This document shows positions 16,206 through 22,607 of a stretch of 22,607 nucleotides of DNA, one piece after another. The notes under the pieces were generated by a model. That model was not told the origin of the DNA and did not search any database. It was given only the letters and a program-made list of their open reading frames with translations. The DNA comes from DATJZG01 sp035499295 (lineage in GTDB: Bacteria > Myxococcota > Myxococcia > Myxococcales > Anaeromyxobacteraceae): NCBI GenBank assembly GCA_035499295.1, contig DATJZG010000188.1, positions 1 through 22,607 on the forward strand, in the 5' to 3' direction. The position numbers and the translations under genes are program-made. Numbering within the stretch: the first letter of the stretch is position 1; each line of letters begins with the position of its first letter.

Positions 16206-16285
16206 ATCGGGATGGGGTGTAGCCGGTCTTCGCCGGCTACACCCCTCCCACACCACCGGATAGGCGGGTCCGCATCCGGCGGTTC
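16206..16285 (-). ncRNA. Group II intron domains V and VI (3' end of intron)
   Basis: Read on the minus strand, 16285-16252 is a 34-base element that begins GAACCGCCGGAT and ends with ATCCGGTGGT. It pairs as a lower helix with a 2-base bulge and a short upper helix closed by a GACC tetraloop, the layout of group II intron domain V. After a 2-base linker, 16249-16206 forms domain VI: GGGA plus GGGGTGTAGCCGG pairs with CCGGCTACACCCC and TCCC, leaving one unpaired A at 16213. That A lies 7 bases before the last base pair of the CCCGAT 3' terminus, as expected for the branch-point adenosine. The upper helix of domain V has one mismatch, so it may be inactive. The same stem also looks like a terminator for the oxidase gene on the plus strand and may act as one. 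Confidence 0.72.
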
Positions 16286-16430
16286 GAGGTGTTCAGGTTA
16301 GCGAGCGAGCCTCGGGACTCCTATCGGTCGTAGTAGCTTATGGGCAGGGCGAACTTGGGTGCCGGGTGAGTCACGCCACCCCGGTCCCTGTTTTCGGCGA
16401 AAAGCCGGGTCGCCATCAGGGGAGCCCACC
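16206..16430 (-). mobile_element. 5'-truncated group II intron remnant
   Basis: Domains V and VI (16206-16285) sit at the 3' end of a minus-strand segment that has no 5' intron end and no reverse transcriptase gene in the window. The stretch from about 16286 to 16430 has several short internal pairings and no coding character on either strand, so I take it as further intron sequence, probably domain IV or the tail of the lost maturase region. The left boundary is the intron 3' end (minus-strand CCCGAT ending at 16206). The right boundary is uncertain; it may lie inside the 3' end of the neighbouring minus-strand gene. Group II introns often lose their 5' ends when reverse transcription stops early, which would explain the form. 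Confidence 0.55.
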
Positions 16431-17066
16431 CGTCACGGCTGGCACGCCGGGACCCCTTCCCCGCTGGCGCCGGAACGTTCTCGCGGGCGTGGTCCCGGGG
16501 GCATCGCCGCTTGCGGGCTTGGCGGAGCTCCCGTCGTTCAGCACGTAGCTCGCCTCGAATCGCTCGCCGGGCTGGAACCCTCCCATCGAGATCTTCCGGT
16601 CTCTCAGGATGTCCTGGGCACAGCTCACGAGCCCCTCGATCCCCGGCTCGCGGCTCACGGGCTGCGCGTCGACCACTCGCAGGCCACCCGGGATCCCCTC
16701 CAGCGAGAGGCGGAGAACCGATCCACCGCCGCCCCGGCCGACCTGAGCGAAGCAGGGGGCGAGCGGCGGCGACAGCTCCCTTGCCGCCACACCCTCCGGG
16801 ATCTGCAGGGTCCGGGCCTGCTCCCAGCCCAGCGGCACGGCGGGCGCGGCGGGCGCCGTCTGCGCCGGCGCCGGGAGTGGAGGCAGTGCCGTCGGCGCCG
16901 CCGGCGGCGGGCCGCCAGCCGGAGCGGCCGCCTGCTGTCTCCCTTCCACCGGCGGTAGTTCGCCCTGAGAAGGGGGACGAGGCGCGGTCGCGAACAGGAT
17001 CACGGCGAGCGCTCCCGCGAACACGAGGGCGATCCCCGCGACCGCCACCATGACGAACCTGCGCAC
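16416..17066 (-). CDS. Membrane-anchored protein with Pro/Ala linker and C-terminal two-cysteine domain
   Basis: This protein of 216 residues as read has a GTG start at 17066 with GGAGGAGGG ahead of it. An N-terminal membrane helix lies at about residues 5-27. A Pro/Ala/Gln-rich linker spans about 30-78. A compact domain then spans about 80-176, with Cys105 and Cys149 likely forming a disulfide and the pattern LAPCFAQV...SVLRLSLEGIPGGLRVVDAQ...LVSCAQDIL. That order and pattern recall TonB-like or AgmX/PglI C-terminal domains of envelope proteins in myxobacteria. The comparison is tentative. Residues after about 190 (ARTFRRQRGRGPG) are basic and unlike the rest and run toward the intron remnant, so the original C-terminus may have been replaced. 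The gene starts three bases after the preceding gene ends. Confidence 0.6.
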   Translation of the reverse strand: MRRFVMVAVAGIALVFAGALAVILFATAPRPPSQGELPPVEGRQQAAAPAGGPPPAAPTALPPLPAPAQTAPAAPAVPLGWEQARTLQIPEGVAARELSPPLAPCFAQVGRGGGGSVLRLSLEGIPGGLRVVDAQPVSREPGIEGLVSCAQDILRDRKISMGGFQPGERFEASYVLNDGSSAKPASGDAPGTTPARTFRRQRGRGPGVPAVTGGLP

Positions 17067-17069
17067 GAA

Positions 17070-17765
17070 CTACCCTCCTCCGGGCGGCGAGGGAGCCGCG
17101 CCACCCGCGGCGCCTTGGGCGGGCACGCCCGCGGGATCGCCCGCCGCTGAGCGGGAACCTGACGCGAGCGCCGTCCTCGCCTCAGCGATGGCCCCCTGCA
17201 GAGCCCGGTTCGCCCTCTCGAGCGGCCGGAGCATCACCAGCTGCCTCTCCAGGCACGACCTCGCCTTGGTGCGCGCGACCGGCAGCCCGGCGTACGCCGG
17301 CGCGCCTGGCGCGACCCCCATGAGGACCTCGAGCTCGATGCCCTCTTGCCGGCAACCGAGCCGCGGATCCACCATCCAGCGGGCGGTCATCACCTCGGTG
17401 ACGTCGGCCCAAGCGCGGCGGAGGCGTCGGCGGAGGTCGGCAGAGCGCGCGGCCTGCTCCCCGGTCTGAGCCTCCTGCAGGGCGGCGAGCCGCGCGTCGA
17501 GGCCGGCGTCGCTCAGCCACCGCGTCGTTCGGGAAGCGATGGCCCGCTCGCTCCCCACCCCCGCCTGGGCCTGGAGCAAGGCCTTGAGGAGTTCCTGGTC
17601 CGCCGCCGATCCCTCGGGTGGAAAAGCCTTCCCGGTGTAGGTGAGCCTCGGCAACCCGGCGGATGCCGTCCCGGCCGGCGTGTCGGGAAGACCGGGAGCC
17701 TCCGGCCCCGCAGGCCCGAGGACGCCTACGATGACTGCCAACGCCGCCGTCACGCGGTCCAGCAT
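17070..17765 (-). CDS. Putative secreted helical protein of unknown function
   Basis: This 231-residue protein has a hydrophobic N-terminus (MLDRVTAALAVIVGVLGPAG) that looks like a signal peptide. The body, about residues 55-200, is rich in Ala, Arg, Leu and Glu and is probably mostly helical, with Cys138 and Cys171 as its only cysteines. The C-terminus is Gly/Ala/Pro-rich and disordered-looking. I chose ATG 17765 because the signal peptide starts there. The frame remains open upstream to 17945, but that part is basic and lacks coding character. It is the first gene of a two-gene minus-strand operon; the second, a membrane-anchored protein, starts three bases after its stop. The two probably work together in the envelope. 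I do not recognise the family. Confidence 0.6.
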   Translation of the reverse strand: MLDRVTAALAVIVGVLGPAGPEAPGLPDTPAGTASAGLPRLTYTGKAFPPEGSAADQELLKALLQAQAGVGSERAIASRTTRWLSDAGLDARLAALQEAQTGEQAARSADLRRRLRRAWADVTEVMTARWMVDPRLGCRQEGIELEVLMGVAPGAPAYAGLPVARTKARSCLERQLVMLRPLERANRALQGAIAEARTALASGSRSAAGDPAGVPAQGAAGGAAPSPPGGG

Positions 17766-18004
17766 GATGTCCACCGGGTAGACAACCAGAAAACCCTTCG
17801 ACCGTCGATGCCATTCGACCGAGGGAGGCTGATCGTCAAGGGAACGCCCGCCGAAGCGCGTCCCACGCCGCTCCTCTCGGGACCGCCCTCGCGTCGCGCC
17901 CTTCCAGGCCCGCCCCCGTTCCGCGGGCTCCCTGGGAGGGTGCACCTCCCCAGGTAGGTGTGCCCTTCGGACAGCGCGCCTTTCAGGGGCCGGTCCGGAA
18001 GGAC

Positions 18005-18625
18005 CTAGAGGTACAGGCGCATCAGGAGGACCGCGTCGAAGCCGGTCCCGAACTTACTCCCCGACACGTTCGTCGAGACGTTTCCGACCGTCACGGTCGG
18101 GTTGAAGTAGAAGCGGAACGCCGGCGCCGCCTCCCCGCCGACGGAGAAGTTCCGGCTCACGGCCCACTCCAGCCCGAGGGTCGGGTTCACGTACATGTCG
18201 GTCTCGCTGACGGACGTGACCACTCCAGCCACGTCCTGCGAGCTATGGCCGATGAACGCCACGCCTACCCGGCCACCGAGATAGACAGTGAACGGCGGAG
18301 TGGGGCGCAGGAGGTAGAAGCCCCCAAGTGCCGCTTCCACGGCGTAGCCGCCGGTCGAGGTCGAGGCTCCGTTCAGCCCTGAGACCGTGATGCCGCGCCC
18401 CACGTACCAGTAGCCGAACGAGGGCTCGAGCCGGAAGGAGTCGGTCACGTTGATGGGGACGAAGACGTCGACAGGGGAGGCTGCAAGGGAGCCTCCCGAG
18501 AACACGTTGCCGAGGTTGACGCCCACGCCCACGCCCACCCTAGGTGGGGATGCCTCCTCGGCGCGGGCGAGAGGCGGGACCGCCAGCGCGCCGACGGCGG
18601 CGACCAGGCTCAGCTTCCGAATCAT
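18005..18625 (-). CDS. Outer-membrane beta-barrel protein
   Basis: This 206-residue protein has a signal peptide (MIRKLSLVAAVGALAVPPLARA, cleaved before EEASP). Alternating hydrophobic and polar strands follow, such as VGVGVGVNLGNVF, FRLEPSFGYWYVGRG, FTVYLGGRVGVAF and FSVGGEAAPAFRFYF. It ends AVLLMRLYL, close to the usual outer-membrane barrel C-terminal strand. The size fits an eight-stranded OmpA/OmpW-like barrel. AGGGAG lies ahead of the ATG. No specific role can be given. It is a single gene, with 169 bases to the pseudogene upstream and 239 bases to the next gene downstream. Confidence 0.75.
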   Translation of the reverse strand: MIRKLSLVAAVGALAVPPLARAEEASPPRVGVGVGVNLGNVFSGGSLAASPVDVFVPINVTDSFRLEPSFGYWYVGRGITVSGLNGASTSTGGYAVEAALGGFYLLRPTPPFTVYLGGRVGVAFIGHSSQDVAGVVTSVSETDMYVNPTLGLEWAVSRNFSVGGEAAPAFRFYFNPTVTVGNVSTNVSGSKFGTGFDAVLLMRLYL

Positions 18626-18638
18626 GTCGTCTCCCTTT

Positions 18639-18654
18639 GGTCCGCCAGCGGACC
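18639..18654 (-). repeat. Hairpin in the leader of the barrel protein gene
   Basis: GGTCCG and CGGACC form a perfect 6-bp stem with a CCAG loop, a few bases upstream of the AGGGAG ribosome-binding site on the minus strand. It could affect mRNA stability or translation. It may also be chance. Confidence 0.25.
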
Positions 18655-18795
18655 TCGTATGCGTACACTTCCCTCGACCTCGACAGCCCGAGATCGCTCC
18701 GGCGCAAGGCTACGCTACCCGCTTCACCTTTAGGCGATCGATCGGCGCCCCCCGGGGAAAGGCAGCCCGGCTCGGCTGCGCGGTCCGCGATCCCG

Positions 18796-19294
18796 CTCGG
18801 GGCGGACCCGCAGGTGGATGTTCGCCAGCTCGGCGGTCTCGGTGCGGCGCAGGTCGACGACGATGAGGGTCCGGGCCGGGTCCCTGGCGATCGCCTTCAA
18901 GGTGACGCGCGCATGGGGGATCGAATGGGAGTTCCACGGGTTCTTGCCGAGAAAGAGGGCGACGTCGCAGCGCTCGAAGTCGGCGCGCATCATCGCCGTG
19001 CCGAACATGCGGTCGGCGACCCAGAACTCCCCGGTCTTCTCCTGGGCGAGAGCGCTCGAGCGGAACGTCGAGCCCAGGGCGCGACGCGTGGCGGTGGCGT
19101 AGCCGAGGTCAGTCGATCGAGACCGTTCTGGTAGTGGTCGAGCCGATGCGCTTCTCGCACGCGTAGGAAGGGCGCCGCTTGTCGCCGCGCAGACGAACGA
19201 GGTGGCGACCTCCCTCACCTCCCAACTCGACCTCGAGGCCGCAGTTGCACTCGCAGAGGATGCAGGCGGTGTGCTTCCAGTCGCTGGCGATCAT
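18796..19294 (-). pseudogene. Decayed molybdopterin-dependent oxidoreductase (formate dehydrogenase-like)
   Basis: The reading frame opens at ATG 19294 with MIASDWKHTACILCECNCGLEVEL, the N-terminal 4Fe-4S domain of molybdopterin oxidoreductases (C-x2-C-x3-C, then a fourth Cys in YACEK). Just after that, near 19140-19150, the frame is broken; the correct continuation LDHYQNGLDRLT is in another frame. Next the sequence jumps to TRRALGSTFRSSALAQEKTG and FERCDVALFLGKNPW, so a middle segment that should hold more of the first molybdopterin domain is missing. The homology-like sequence ends at about HLRVRP near 18800, losing most of the C-terminal two-thirds (an intact protein is usually 650-750 residues). 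It is therefore a non-functional remnant. Confidence 0.75.
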
Positions 19295-19403
19295 GGTCGC
19301 TCCTCGCCTGAGTCTAGCGAGGTCCCGGTGACCCGGCACGCCCCCCGGCCGCCCCGGCTAGGGTACAGAGGGCCCCGACCATCGGCGCCGCGGCTCCCCG
19401 GCG

Positions 19404-20087
19404 TCACACCTCGGCCGAGTCACGGGAACCGGCCAGCCCCACCCCGACGAAGCGCGACACGATGGCAACTAGGAAGATCTGCCCGGCGAGCGCTTCCAGT
19501 GCCGCGAGGCTCCGGGCAATCGGGTGCACCGGGACGATGTCGCCGTACCCCACGGAGGTCAGCGTGACGAAGCTGAAGTAGAGGAACTCCGAGATGGTGA
19601 GCGCAGCACCGGGCAGGTGCAGCGCGCCCGGGTACACGACGTCGAGGAAGGCGTACATTTGGGCCCACGTCGCCCCGAGAAGGATATAAGCGAGCAGCAC
19701 CGCGAGGAGGCGATCCGGGAAGCGACCCTTCGAGAATGCGTCCCGGAGGAGCACCGCCGCGAAGCTCGCCGTCGCCACCCCGGCCGTCGCCGCCTGGACG
19801 AGGATGACGGCGCTCGCCCCGAGGCCGACCGCGACCCATCGGGCGACCAGGGCGGAAGCCGCGACGCACATCACGATCCCCCGCATCACCCCGCGCGGCG
19901 TCAGCGCGTAGAGCCCCACGACCATCGTGACGCTGAAGGCCCCAGCCTGGATCCAGCGAGGGAGATCCCCCATGGAGACCAAGGGTGGAATGACGAAGAT
20001 CTCGACGACCAGCGACACGAGCAGCACATACCGTCCAACTCGGGTCCTGAGGAGTTGCTCCGCCAGCGCTTCGCGGCTGCTCGTCAT
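19404..20087 (-). CDS. Two-transmembrane-type potassium channel (ion channel domain)
   Basis: This 227-residue membrane protein has the K+ selectivity filter TSVGYGD at residues 177-183, preceded by the pore helix FLYFSFVTL and followed by a final helix (about 192-216). About five hydrophobic helices lie upstream (about 19-40, 47-64, 68-86, 90-114 and 127-147). The layout therefore resembles a small six-helix Kv/Kch-like channel without the RCK/regulatory domain. It would let K+ cross the inner membrane. The start at 20087 is backed by AGGAGG, with the spacing CCCG before ATG. The C-terminus after the last helix is short, so no ligand-binding domain is present. It is transcribed divergently from the barrel gene at 20456. 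Confidence 0.88.
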   Translation of the reverse strand: MTSSREALAEQLLRTRVGRYVLLVSLVVEIFVIPPLVSMGDLPRWIQAGAFSVTMVVGLYALTPRGVMRGIVMCVAASALVARWVAVGLGASAVILVQAATAGVATASFAAVLLRDAFSKGRFPDRLLAVLLAYILLGATWAQMYAFLDVVYPGALHLPGAALTISEFLYFSFVTLTSVGYGDIVPVHPIARSLAALEALAGQIFLVAIVSRFVGVGLAGSRDSAEV

Positions 20088-20455
20088 CGGGCCTCCTGTC
20101 GGCCGCCCCCGTCCACGCACTCAGCGGCCCGCGGGCTAGGCGCACCCAAGGATATCGCGGCTCCGCCGCGGCGCAGGTCTTTCCGAGGTGGCATCGACCG
20201 AGGGTCGCGCCTCTCGAGTCGGCGTCCGGCTCCGGAACCCTCCCCCCACCGGAGACCATCCCCGGAGCCGCCCCGGCGCGGTACTATCGGGCCGCGCACG
20301 GGCAGTCTCCACAACCGGCCCACCTCGACGGGGACCACGCGTGCGGGAGCGCAAGGCGAAGTGGCCAGCGGGCGCCCTGGAAGTGTAGAGCCCTGCACTG
20401 GCTCGGAGATGGTCGCCGTCGCCAACTTGGCCCCGGTACCTGCTCCGAATTGTCC
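20088..20455. promoter_or_regulatory. Divergent intergenic region between the potassium channel and the barrel protein genes
   Basis: This gap of about 370 bases separates two divergently transcribed genes and must hold their promoters. A 9-bp inverted repeat (CGGCTCCGG at 20227-20235 and CCGGAGCCG at 20262-20270) with a 26-base spacer sits near the middle. TACTAT at 20282-20287 could be a -10-like element, but no fitting -35 is evident. No gene in this stretch has convincing coding character. Confidence 0.35.
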
Positions 20456-21250
20456 ATGATCTCCATGCTTCTCGTGCCCGCCCGGACGACTCACCCCAAG
20501 GCGCTCGCCTGGCGCGGCGCGATCGCAGCGCTCGGACTCCTCCACCCGGCCCTCGCCCCGGCGGGCCCGCCCTACACCACCGATGACCCGGAGCCCGTCG
20601 AGCACAGGCACTGGGAGGTCTACCTGGCGTTCCAGAACTTCTGGACGAAGGGCCAAGGCGCCGATGGAACCCTGCCCCAGATCGAGGTGAACTACGGCGC
20701 CGTTCCCGACCTGCAGCTCCACGCGATCGTCCCCATGGCGTGGGCCAGCCCGGACGGCGGAGCGTTCCAGTACGGGCCCGGCGACATAGAGGTTGGAGCC
20801 AAGTTTCGCTTCGTACACGAGGGGGACTGGATCCCCCAAGTGGGAACGTTTCTCCTCCTTGAGGTGCCGGTGGGAAACGCAGCTCGTGGCCTCGGGGTCG
20901 GACACGTGCAGGTACTGCTGCCCATCTGGCTCCAGAAGAGCTTCGGCCCGTGGACGACCTACGGCGGAGCGGGATACTGGATCGGCAACCCGGGCCCCGG
21001 CTCCAGCGGCTCCTGGTTCGTCGGATGGCAGGCGCAGTATCAGATCGTGAAGTGGCTGGCGGTCGGAGGCGAGGTCTACCACGGCATGGCGGGCCAGGAC
21101 GGCAGCCCGACGGACACGCGCTTCAACTTCGGCCTCGTCGTCGACCTGAGCGACCTCCAGCACATCCTGCTCTCCGCCGGCCACTCCTTCGTGAGCGCGA
21201 GCGGACAGGCCTATGTCGCCTATCAGCTCACGTTCGGCCCGAGCGAGTGA
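20456..21250 (+). CDS. Outer-membrane beta-barrel protein of the phenol-degradation MetA-like type
   Basis: This protein of about 264 residues has an N-terminal hydrophobic segment and a signal cleavage site just before GPPYTTDDPEPVEHRHWEVY. That mature N-terminus is familiar from a large family of predicted outer-membrane transporters (PF13557-like). The mature part has amphipathic strands with many Trp and Tyr residues, as in FNFGLVVDLSDLQHILLSAGHS and ASGQAYVAYQLTFGPSE. The exact start is unclear: ATG 20456 and ATG 20465 are in frame, and so is TTG 20450; no good ribosome-binding site lies close to any of them. The function and substrate are unknown. The gene is alone on the plus strand and converges with the haem-protein gene. 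Confidence 0.72.
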   Translation: MISMLLVPARTTHPKALAWRGAIAALGLLHPALAPAGPPYTTDDPEPVEHRHWEVYLAFQNFWTKGQGADGTLPQIEVNYGAVPDLQLHAIVPMAWASPDGGAFQYGPGDIEVGAKFRFVHEGDWIPQVGTFLLLEVPVGNAARGLGVGHVQVLLPIWLQKSFGPWTTYGGAGYWIGNPGPGSSGSWFVGWQAQYQIVKWLAVGGEVYHGMAGQDGSPTDTRFNFGLVVDLSDLQHILLSAGHSFVSASGQAYVAYQLTFGPSE

Positions 21251-21269
21251 GGGAGCCAAGAATCTCCCT
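21250..21269 (+). terminator. Small hairpin at the end of the barrel gene
   Basis: AGGGAG and CTCCCT form a perfect 6-bp stem around an 8-base loop that begins at the stop codon's last base. It has no T-tract. It lies between two convergent genes, where a terminator is expected. Confidence 0.3.
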
Positions 21270-21454
21270 GCGGCGAGCCCCCGTACCGAGGATGCATCGG
21301 TGAGGATTGCGGAGGGCCGTCCCGTCCGTCGAATTCGCGGGGAACCCTTGCCGCTCCCGCGCGCCGTCGAAGAGCCGGTGCGGTGCGCAAGAAGAATCAC
21401 TACGAGAGGATGGAGGACGCGCCCCAGCCCGCAGCTTCAGCATCGAAGTCGCTC

Positions 21455-22018
21455 CTATTTTCTCGCCTCGGCCCAGAAGAAGCCTCGCAAGTCGCCCGTG
21501 GCATAGTCCACCGCCCGGTCGGCCGGATACGCCTTCGCGAGGACGTCGCGAACCTCCGGGGCGAGGGTTGCCCGGGGACCGTGGCAGGCGAGACAGGGCG
21601 CGCCCACAGCGATGGGGCGTAGAAGCCCAACCCGGTCTCCCAGGTCGAAGGCGACCGGCCGAACGTCTTCGGCTCGCTTCCCGTCCGCCGCCGCCACGGT
21701 CACAGACGCCCAAGGCGGGGGCGCGTTGCCGGGGTTCCGGCGGCGGGCGCTTGTGCGGCCCACAGAGACTCCCTCCTCGCGCGCGACCTGTCCGGCGAGG
21801 GCGGGGGCTTTGTCGCGGCAGACGACGACAGCCGCTCCCGGCCCCCCCGCCCGGAGAGCCTCGGCAAGCGCCGCCTGAAGGCGCTGCTGGAGGTGCTTCA
21901 CCGCGATCTCGGCCCGCTGGATGGGAGCCGCTAAAGCTGGCGGCGCCGCGTCCGGCGCGAAGGCGGCAGGCGCCTCCGCGCCGTGCAGGAGAGTGAGGCC
22001 CAGGAGAAGTCGAAGCAT
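21455..22018 (-). CDS. Secreted c-type haem protein, Tll0287-like (DUF3365)
   Basis: This 187-residue protein has a signal peptide (MLRLLLGLTLLHGAEA). A helical segment rich in Gln and Ala follows (about 33-57), then VVVCRDKAPAL (Cys68). The block VGRTSARRRNPGNAPPPW lies near 87-103. The c-type haem-binding motif CLACHG is at residues 142-147. The end, AYPADRAVDYATGDLRGFFWAE, is typical of this family. The domain resembles the haem-binding Tll0287 protein, a PAS-like fold found alone or as the sensor domain of signalling proteins, so redox or gas sensing in the periplasm is likely. It may also act as an electron carrier. GAGGA lies ahead of the ATG at 22018. Six residues upstream would be added if TTG 22036 is used. 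Confidence 0.85.
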   Translation of the reverse strand: MLRLLLGLTLLHGAEAPAAFAPDAAPPALAAPIQRAEIAVKHLQQRLQAALAEALRAGGPGAAVVVCRDKAPALAGQVAREEGVSVGRTSARRRNPGNAPPPWASVTVAAADGKRAEDVRPVAFDLGDRVGLLRPIAVGAPCLACHGPRATLAPEVRDVLAKAYPADRAVDYATGDLRGFFWAEARK

Positions 22019-22380
22019 CGCAGTCCTCGAAACCAAAGGGCGCAGGCGGTGCGAAGCAACCCGCGGACGGGAGCGCTGCCGGTCCAGCTTGCGCCCGGCG
22101 GTGCCCCAGCCCCGACGATGATAGGCGACGGCGGGTGCCTTGCGAAGGCGACCACGGGCCCGTTGGCCGCTGGCTCAGAGCCGCAGGCGCCTCGAAACCA
22201 AGACGTCGAGGTGGATAGGGGTGTCGCACGATGCGAGCGACGCGGGTTCGGCCGCCGTGAGTTCGGCGGCATGCGCTACGGTAGACACCTTGCGAGATAC
22301 ATTCCACGTCGCGCGACCCGTGCCTCGAGAAGGCGGAGGCAGCGCCGAGGCGCCGACCCCGCCCCTCCGCGCGCACTCGA
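22019..22380. other. Gap of about 360 bases with a direct repeat and a hairpin
   Basis: I see no convincing gene here. A 12-bp direct repeat CCTCGAAACCAA occurs at 22025-22036 and 22190-22201. A perfect 7-bp stem, GCCGCCG at 22251-22257 with CGGCGGC at 22264-22270, may terminate the minus-strand gene that ends at 22381. The promoter for the haem-protein gene should lie here but no clear elements are seen. Confidence 0.4.
22251..22270 (-). terminator. Hairpin downstream of the YeiH-family gene
   Basis: A perfect 7-bp stem with a 6-base loop lies about 110 bases after the stop of the minus-strand gene at 22381. It has no T-tract. It could equally be a leader structure for the next minus-strand gene. 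Confidence 0.25.
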
Positions 22381-22607
22381 TCAGCGAATCCAACCGGCCA
22401 GGATGGCTCCCAGGGTGGCCGTTCCCACGGCCACCCAGAGCAGCACGCCGAGGACGAAGGGGCGCGCCCCCACCCTCGCCACCGCCGCGGGGGAGAGGCC
22501 CAGCCCGAGGAGGAAGAGCGTGAGCACGAGCGTCCTCCGGGCGATAGCGGCGACCACGCTTCCAGCCCCGCTCAGGCCTGGGAGGTAGGTCACGGCGGCC
22601 GCGGCGG
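22381..22607 (-). CDS. YeiH-family (UPF0324) membrane protein, C-terminal part
   Basis: This is the 3' end of a gene that begins beyond the right edge; 75 complete codons including the stop are visible. They give two hydrophobic helices with RRTLVLTLFLLGLGLSPAAV and RPFVLGVLLWVAVGTATLGA. That resembles the last two helices of the YeiH/UPF0324 family of putative sulfate or anion exporters, where a TLFLIGxGLS motif and a GVLLW motif end the protein. There is no N-terminal information, so the family call is moderate. It lies upstream of the haem-protein gene on the same strand, 362 bases away. Confidence 0.6.
   Translation of the reverse strand, partial: AAAAVTYLPGLSGAGSVVAAIARRTLVLTLFLLGLGLSPAAVARVGARPFVLGVLLWVAVGTATLGAILAGWIR

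Noticed and set aside
16214..16245. Rho-independent terminator of the oxidase gene
   Set aside because: The 13-bp stem has no T-tract, and the extra GGGA/TCCC pairing with one bulged A fits domain VI of a group II intron on the minus strand. It may still stop transcription of the oxidase gene.
21228..22376. 382-codon minus-strand frame over the Tll0287-like gene
   Set aside because: It is in a different frame from the clearly recognisable haem protein and has no domain or good start.
1..22607. CRISPR arrays, tRNA and rRNA genes
   Set aside because: No regularly spaced repeats and no tRNA- or rRNA-like sequence were seen by eye. A computed search would be needed to be certain.

Overview
The window is very GC-rich, and its genes use G or C at almost every third codon position. 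The gene content is a heavy-metal efflux pump with a large secreted copper oxidase, many secreted or outer-membrane proteins and a c-type haem sensor-like protein. Together these suggest an environmental, respiring Gram-negative bacterium, possibly a myxobacterial relative (Anaeromyxobacter-like Myxococcota). That placement is inference. No rRNA, tRNA or CRISPR array was seen.

Layout. (1) 1-3532, plus strand: the tail of an unidentified gene, then a three-gene cassette of an MFS organic-acid/H+ symporter, a 3-hydroxybutyrate dehydrogenase and an SCP2-type thiolase. These fit uptake or turnover of 3-hydroxybutyrate through acetoacetate to acetyl-CoA. (2) 3597-7492, plus strand: a hairpin, then small genes: a cysteine-rich secreted protein, a four-helix membrane protein, a GNAT acetyltransferase, an EamA/DMT exporter, an unknown protein, a PaiB-type FMN-binding protein and a translationally coupled 81-aa protein. 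(3) 7844-16189, plus strand: a copper/silver resistance block with a CusB-like adaptor carrying two metal-binding domains, a CusA-like RND pump with the methionine triad and an unusual insertion, and a 966-aa secreted multicopper oxidase. No outer-membrane channel protein or regulator of the block is present in the window.

(4) 16206-about 16430, minus strand: the 3' end (domains V and VI) of a group II intron, apparently 5'-truncated. It abuts or merges with the 3' end of a minus-strand operon of two secreted/membrane-anchored proteins of unknown function (16416-17765). (5) 18005-20087, minus strand: a small outer-membrane beta-barrel, a decayed molybdopterin oxidoreductase pseudogene with a frameshift and a large internal deletion, and a two-helix-plus-filter potassium channel. 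(6) 20456-22607: a plus-strand outer-membrane barrel protein, a minus-strand Tll0287-like haem protein and the 3' end of a YeiH-family membrane protein that runs off the window.

How it works together. The only evident multi-gene pathways are the hydroxybutyrate cassette and the copper block. In the latter, the inner-membrane pump would export Cu(I)/Ag(I) and the secreted oxidase could oxidise Cu(I), or another metal or organic reductant, outside the cytoplasm. The most distinctive observations are the intron remnant, the pseudogene with a readable decay history, the pump's Met/Gly/Pro-rich insertion and the unrecognised two-gene operon. I saw no convincing wholly new system.
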